In this document: one piece after another, positions 6,168-8,628 of the stretch
Position numbering within the stretch: the stretch's first letter is position 1
Layout: every line of letters starts with the position of its first letter
Origin: VRUE01 sp040904405
GTDB lineage: Bacteria > Actinomycetota > Thermoleophilia > Solirubrobacterales > 70-9
Direction of reading: 5' to 3'
Length of the DNA: 8,628 bases
Assembly: GCA_040904405.1 (NCBI GenBank)
Contig: JBBDTK010000051.1
Coordinates: 1 to 8,628 of the forward strand
Notes under the pieces: model-generated
What the model was told of the DNA's origin: nothing
Database searches by the model: none
What the model saw: only the letters and a program-made list of their open reading frames with translations
Translations under genes and position numbers: made by a program

Positions 6168-6590
6168 CTACGAATCGGCGGGGAGGATCGTGAAGGCCTC
6201 CCCCCGCAACGGCGTGATTGCTCGAAAGGCGCGCTCATCGAAGCTGGCGATCCGATCGGTCCCATGTCGATCGGCGAGTACGGCAAGCGACGCGTCGGCG
6301 AGGCCCAGCTCAAGGTCTCGGTAGCGGCGCGCCAGGTCGCGTGCCGCTCCCAGCTCCTTGCGATCGAGGCAATCGACCACGAAGGAGCCTGCGGCGAGAT
6401 CGTCGAGAAACGCGAGCTCGACATCGACGCCAAGCCGGGAAAGAATCAGGTAGTCGGCCTCGGCGACCGCCACCTGAGATGTGACGAGCGGTCCCTTCTC
6501 GCCTTCGAACAACGCGACGACGGCCTCGTGTTCGGGGTCGTCGGCATCCGCCTGCGCGAAGAGCGTGCCGGCATCGACGATCAGGGTCAT
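6168..6590 (-). CDS. vapC: VapC-type PIN-domain toxin (putative RNase)
   Basis: This 140-aa protein is a PIN-domain ribonuclease of the VapC kind, which cleaves structured RNA when free of its antitoxin. It opens with LIVDAGTLFA (Asp6). The expected acidic metal-binding residues follow: Glu44 in VAVAEADYLIL, Asp99 in LGLADASLAVLA, and Asp118 in RIASFDERAF. All four are in place and the length is typical, so the enzyme looks intact. Its ATG overlaps the stop codon of the upstream antitoxin by four bases (ATGA), the usual coupled arrangement. The gene ends 57 bp before the duplicated tRNA end. The target RNA cannot be read from sequence. Confidence 0.9.
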   Translation of the reverse strand: MTLIVDAGTLFAQADADDPEHEAVVALFEGEKGPLVTSQVAVAEADYLILSRLGVDVELAFLDDLAAGSFVVDCLDRKELGAARDLARRYRDLELGLADASLAVLADRHGTDRIASFDERAFRAITPLRGEAFTILPADS

Positions 6591-6823
6591 CGAGGCTGCT
6601 CGCCTCGAACCTTGCGGTACAGCTCATCGGCATCCCAGCGCCGGCTCGCCCGACCCCCGCTTCTTCCCTTCCCCATGCTGCGAAAGGTTCGCGACGGCGC
6701 CTCGGACAGCACCCGCTCAACGCCCTCCCGAATCAACTCGGCCTGACTGCAACCGCTAGCGGTTGCCAGTCGACCTAGGCGCTCGGCCTGGGAATCATCT
6801 ATGTAGACAGTGGTCTTGTGCAC
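6587..6823 (-). CDS. vapB: VapB-type ribbon-helix-helix antitoxin
   Basis: This is a 78-aa antitoxin, starting at GTG (6823): (M)HKTTVYIDDSQAERLGRL. Residues 3-8 form the DNA-binding beta strand of a ribbon-helix-helix fold, and two helices follow (about 11-22 and 26-40, SQAELIREGVERVL). The C-terminal part (about 47-74, with GKGRSGG and WDADELYRKV) is the toxin-binding tail. The GTG is chosen because the fold begins there. The frame stays open upstream to a TTG at 6913, but the added residues are Arg/Pro/Ala-rich and unlike the family. No ribosome site is visible before the GTG, so the message may be leaderless or coupled to the small upstream frame. Such antitoxins bind their own promoter, and palindromes lie just upstream and inside the gene. 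Confidence 0.87.
   Translation of the reverse strand: MHKTTVYIDDSQAERLGRLATASGCSQAELIREGVERVLSEAPSRTFRSMGKGRSGGRASRRWDADELYRKVRGEQPR
6749..6766. repeat. 18-bp perfect palindrome inside vapB
   Basis: GCAACCGCTAGCGGTTGC is its own reverse complement over 18 bp. It encodes part of the turn between the two antitoxin helices. The core GCTAGC is the same as in the palindrome upstream of the gene, and a third CTAG palindrome (CCTAGG) lies at 6774-6779. It may be an internal operator or a hairpin in the mRNA. Confidence 0.5.
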
Positions 6824-6830
6824 TGACGTA

Positions 6831-6847
6831 TGGTACCAGCTAGCTGG
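6831..6847. promoter_or_regulatory. Overlapping palindromes upstream of vapB (putative VapBC operator)
   Basis: TGGTACCA (6831-6838) and CCAGCTAGCTGG (6836-6847, perfect 12-bp palindrome) overlap just 8-24 bp upstream of the vapB GTG. Ribbon-helix-helix antitoxins usually bind short palindromes at their own promoter, so this is the best operator candidate. The site also covers the stop codon of the small upstream reading frame. Confidence 0.5.
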
Positions 6848-6932
6848 CGCTCTGCTTGGAGATGGACGAGCTGGCGGCCTGACAGCGAACGGAAGGAGTG
6901 CTGCTCTTGGCAAGCAGGAGGGAGCGGCGCAT
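6840..6932 (-). CDS. Possible 30-aa leader peptide upstream of vapB
   Basis: A short frame starts at ATG (6932-6930) with a perfect AGGAGG ribosome site 9 nt upstream (6947-6942), the best such site in this part of the window. It encodes MRRSLLLAKSSTPSVRCQAA followed by SSSISKQSAS, rich in Ser and weakly basic, without a recognisable domain. Its stop codon lies in the putative operator, 16 nt before the vapB start. It is in a different frame from vapB. It could be a leader peptide coupled to vapB, a remnant of a gene cut by the insertion, or chance. Confidence 0.25.
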   Translation of the reverse strand: MRRSLLLAKSSTPSVRCQAASSSISKQSAS

Positions 6933-6984
6933 ACCCGCTTCCCTCCTTAGCTTCCGCCGGTCGAGATCAGGCTTGAACATCGGA

Positions 6985-7057
<73 letters not shown>

Positions 7058-7067
7058 GGATCGATCA

Positions 7068-7073
7068 ACTTTA
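7068..7073 (-). promoter_or_regulatory. Possible -10 element of the tRNA-Thr promoter
   Basis: TAAAGT on the minus strand lies 10 nt upstream of the tRNA 5' end, at a fitting distance for a start a few bases before the mature tRNA. No convincing -35 element is seen. The rest of the 7074-7197 gap holds no gene that I can support; it contains alternating C- and G-tracts (7171-7175, 7182-7187, 7196-7201) that can pair in several ways. Confidence 0.3.
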
Positions 7074-7197
7074 GCGGCGCGCAGGCCCCTCGGCGGCGAC
7101 GCCTCTGCAGGCTCGACCGACGCACTGCGACCGGCGGGCGGCCGGCTTTCGCCCGAAATTCCACCTTCCGCCCCCGGCATTGGGGGGAGCAAACGCC

Positions 7198-7243
7198 CCC
7201 CTGGTCACTTGAGAACACGATGCTGTCGCAAAGTGACCAGGGG
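7198..7243 (+). repeat. Hairpin element 1, overlapping the start of the DUF559 gene
   Basis: CCCCTGGTCACTT (7198-7210) pairs perfectly with AAGTGACCAGGGG (7231-7243), a 13-bp stem around a 20-nt loop (GAGAACACGATGCTGTCGCA). The ATG of the downstream gene (7220-7222) is in the loop, and the 3' strand encodes residues 5-8 of the protein. A related hairpin of the same size lies at the other end of the gene. As RNA the stem would hold the start codon in a defined loop and may limit or time translation. As DNA it may be a recognition site for the encoded protein. Confidence 0.8.
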
Positions 7244-8173
7244 CGGGGGACAGGGGCGCGTGATCGCCGCATCTGGGCGCTCGTGCGGCGGCAGCACGGC
7301 GTCGTGGCCCACCGTCAGCTGCATGCGCTCGGCCTCAGTCGGCCCGCGATCCGGTGGCGGGTGAGGAGTGGCCGCCTGCACCCGGTGCGGCGCGGCGTGT
7401 ACGCGGTCGGGCGACCGGAGCTGGGCCGGCGTGGGCACTGGATGGCGGCCGTGCTCGCCTGCGGTGACGGGGCGGCGCTGAGCCACGGCAGCGCTGCGGC
7501 GCTGTGGGGATTCGGCCGGGAGCCGCGGGATCTGATCGAAGTCTCCGTGCCCCTCGGGCGGCGCTGCCGGCACCCGGGAATCCGCGCGCACCGTCGCATC
7601 ACGCTGCGGCCGGAGGACCTCGCCGAGCACGAATGCATTCCCGTCACCGCGGCGGTGCGGACGCTGATCGACGAGGCGACCCGATTGTCGCCGCGGCGGC
7701 TCGAGCGCGCCGTCAACGAGGCCGACAAACTCGACCGCGTCGCGGCCGACGCCCTCTACGCCCGGCTCGACGACTACCGCGGCGAACCGGGGGTGGGTGC
7801 GCTGCGCAAGCTGCTCGACCCAGTCCACTTCCGGCTCAGCGATTCCGACCTCGAGCAGGCGATGAGGCCGGTCGCGAAGGCGGCCGGACTACCCGTGCCG
7901 GAGACGAAAGCCTGGCTTAACGGCTACGAGGTCGACTTCTTCTGGCCCGCGCTCGGCATCGTCGTCGAGGCCGACGGGCTGCGCTACCACCGCACCGGGT
8001 CCCAGCAGCGCCGCGGCTTGGAACGCGACCAGGCTCACGTCGCCGCGGGCCTCTTGGTCCTGCGCTTCTCGCACTGGCAGATCTGCCGCGAACCCGCCCG
8101 CGTCCGCAGCGTCCTCCGCCGCACCGCGGAGCGCACCCGGACGCAGCGTCCACCGGCCCGGTTGGTCAGTTGA
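7220..8173 (+). CDS. AbiEi-like winged-helix plus DUF559 (PD-(D/E)XK nuclease-fold) protein
   Basis: This 317-aa protein has two parts. Residues 15-98 resemble the N-terminal domain of AbiEi-type antitoxins: RRIWALVRRQHGVVAHRQL, then LHPVRRGVYAVG and ALSHGSAAALWGF. Residues 225-303 resemble DUF559, a Vsr-like nuclease fold: YEVDFFWPALGIVVEADG, with Asp239, Glu250 and Asp252 as likely metal ligands, then His257, Asp270 and VLRFSHWQI. The acidic residues are intact, so activity is possible. No AbiEii toxin gene is adjacent, so it is not a complete AbiE system. The ATG at 7220 is chosen because the conserved part begins 14 residues later; it has no clear ribosome site and lies in a hairpin loop. 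The stop codon (8171-8173) lies in a second, related hairpin. The function is unknown; a DNA- or RNA-binding role at the hairpins is inference. Confidence 0.9.
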   Translation: MLSQSDQGRGTGARDRRIWALVRRQHGVVAHRQLHALGLSRPAIRWRVRSGRLHPVRRGVYAVGRPELGRRGHWMAAVLACGDGAALSHGSAAALWGFGREPRDLIEVSVPLGRRCRHPGIRAHRRITLRPEDLAEHECIPVTAAVRTLIDEATRLSPRRLERAVNEADKLDRVAADALYARLDDYRGEPGVGALRKLLDPVHFRLSDSDLEQAMRPVAKAAGLPVPETKAWLNGYEVDFFWPALGIVVEADGLRYHRTGSQQRRGLERDQAHVAAGLLVLRFSHWQICREPARVRSVLRRTAERTRTQRPPARLVS

Positions 8174-8201
8174 ACACAGCATGGCGTCGCAAACTGACCA
8201 G
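8162..8201 (+). repeat. Hairpin element 2, overlapping the stop of the DUF559 gene
   Basis: TTGGTCAGTT (8162-8171) pairs with AACTGACCAG (8192-8201), nine Watson-Crick pairs and a closing T-G, around a 20-nt loop (GAACACAGCATGGCGTCGCA). It matches element 1 at 31 of 40 aligned positions in the same orientation, and both loops end in GTCGCA. The TGA stop of the gene spans the end of the 5' strand and the first loop bases. The loop has its own ATG, opening MASQTDQ, similar to MLSQSDQ at the gene start. Confidence 0.78.
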
Positions 8202-8202
8202 T

Positions 8203-8628
8203 GGAGGACGAGCAAGCGCTGAGGCGAGCCTACGGCCGCTGCGCCTATTCGGCCCCGACCGCCTCGATCCAGTCCCCAGGCAAGCAGGCTGCTGGCGTAG
8301 AGCAGCAGCTGCATGTGGCGGCGGGTCCAGGCGAGCCAAAGGCCGGCCGCGGCGGCCGCGGCGCCGAGCGCGATCAGGATCGCGGTGAGGACGCTGGCGT
8401 CGGGGTCGAAGCGGAAGTCGCCCGCAGGCCAGATCCCCAGCCCCTGTAGCGCGTTGAGCGGTCCGCGCAGGTTGCCTTCGGCGCTGGCGTCGGTCAGCGG
8501 CGAGGAGGTCGGCGGGACGAGGCCGGAGCTGACCACTGGGAGCACGAAGAGCGCCAGCGGCACACCGAAGGCGAGCGCCTGCATCGCCGCGTCCCGGCCG
8601 CCGAAGCGGCGCCAGGCGAGCGCGGCGA
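8203..8628 (-). pseudogene. Multi-pass membrane protein, 5' off the window and 3' apparently truncated
   Basis: The minus strand is open from the right edge (AALAWRRFGGRDAAMQALAF). It shows a membrane span (QALAFGVPLALFVLPVVSSGL), an outer loop (PPTSSPLTDASAEGNLRGPL then GIWPAGDFRFDPDA), a second span (LTAILIALGAAAAAAGLWLAW) and the start of a third (MQLLLYASSLL). After about 8285 the membrane character ends and the frame reads on through hairpin 2 into antisense of the DUF559 gene, to a stop at 7889. A +1 shift near 8285 would instead end in PGDWIEAVGAE and a stop at 8247-8245. Proteins of this look usually continue for several more spans, so the gene is probably cut, either by insertion of the hairpin-gene element or by a frameshift. 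I cannot name a function. The start lies outside the window. Confidence 0.55.

Noticed and set aside
7171..7201. Intrinsic terminator formed by the C- and G-tracts upstream of hairpin 1
   Set aside because: The tracts can pair, but no U-run follows on either strand, and no gene on the plus strand ends there.
7240..7256. G-quadruplex at the start of the DUF559 gene
   Set aside because: Three G-tracts of four or more bases are close together, but the fourth needed (7182-7187) is over 50 nt away. The C-tract partner makes the hairpin the likelier structure.
7220..8173. The DUF559 gene as half of a type IV AbiE toxin-antitoxin pair
   Set aside because: Only the N-terminal domain resembles AbiEi and no AbiEii nucleotidyltransferase gene is adjacent. 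The C-terminal nuclease fold makes it a different kind of protein.

Overview
The window is GC-rich DNA from a bacterial chromosome. The gene order rpmG-secE-nusG-rplK-rplA-rplJ-rplL-rpoB, the wording of the RpoB N-terminus (SPGAYVMAPKDPEKQ), and an AbiEi/DUF559 fusion protein of a type common in that group suggest a deep-branching actinobacterium, most likely Thermoleophilia (Solirubrobacterales). That placement is inference from recalled family character, not from a search.

Positions 1-4778 (minus strand) hold one long housekeeping operon, transcribed right to left: L33, SecE, NusG, L11, L1, L10, L7/L12 and the first 364 codons of RpoB. Spacings are 10-36 nt, except for a 114-bp gap before rplJ, which folds as an L10-type autoregulatory leader, and a 141-bp gap before rpoB, which holds an attenuator-like hairpin. 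An intrinsic terminator with a UUCG loop lies just upstream of rpmG and closes the preceding acyl-CoA dehydrogenase gene (4892-6034, minus).

Positions 6035-7057 look like a small tRNA-linked insertion. A tRNA-Thr(GGU) gene lies on the minus strand at 6985-7057. The last 13 bases of that tRNA, plus three bases beyond, recur exactly and in the same orientation at 6095-6110. Between the two copies sits a VapBC toxin-antitoxin pair (PIN toxin, ribbon-helix-helix antitoxin) with CTAG-centred palindromes at its promoter and inside vapB. No integrase is present, so this would be a remnant or a non-autonomous cassette.

Positions 7198-8201 (plus strand) hold the most unusual object. A gene for an AbiEi-like winged-helix plus DUF559 nuclease-fold protein (317 aa) has a related 20-nt-loop hairpin at each end. 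The first hairpin carries the start codon in its loop. The second contains the stop codon and a second start-like ATG in its loop. The stems differ by a compensatory base-pair swap. This arrangement recalls REP/RAYT-type elements, in which a nuclease gene is bounded by its own palindromes, but uses a different nuclease family. To the right (8203-8628, minus) lies a multi-pass membrane protein gene that runs off the window and appears to lose its 3' part at or near the hairpin.
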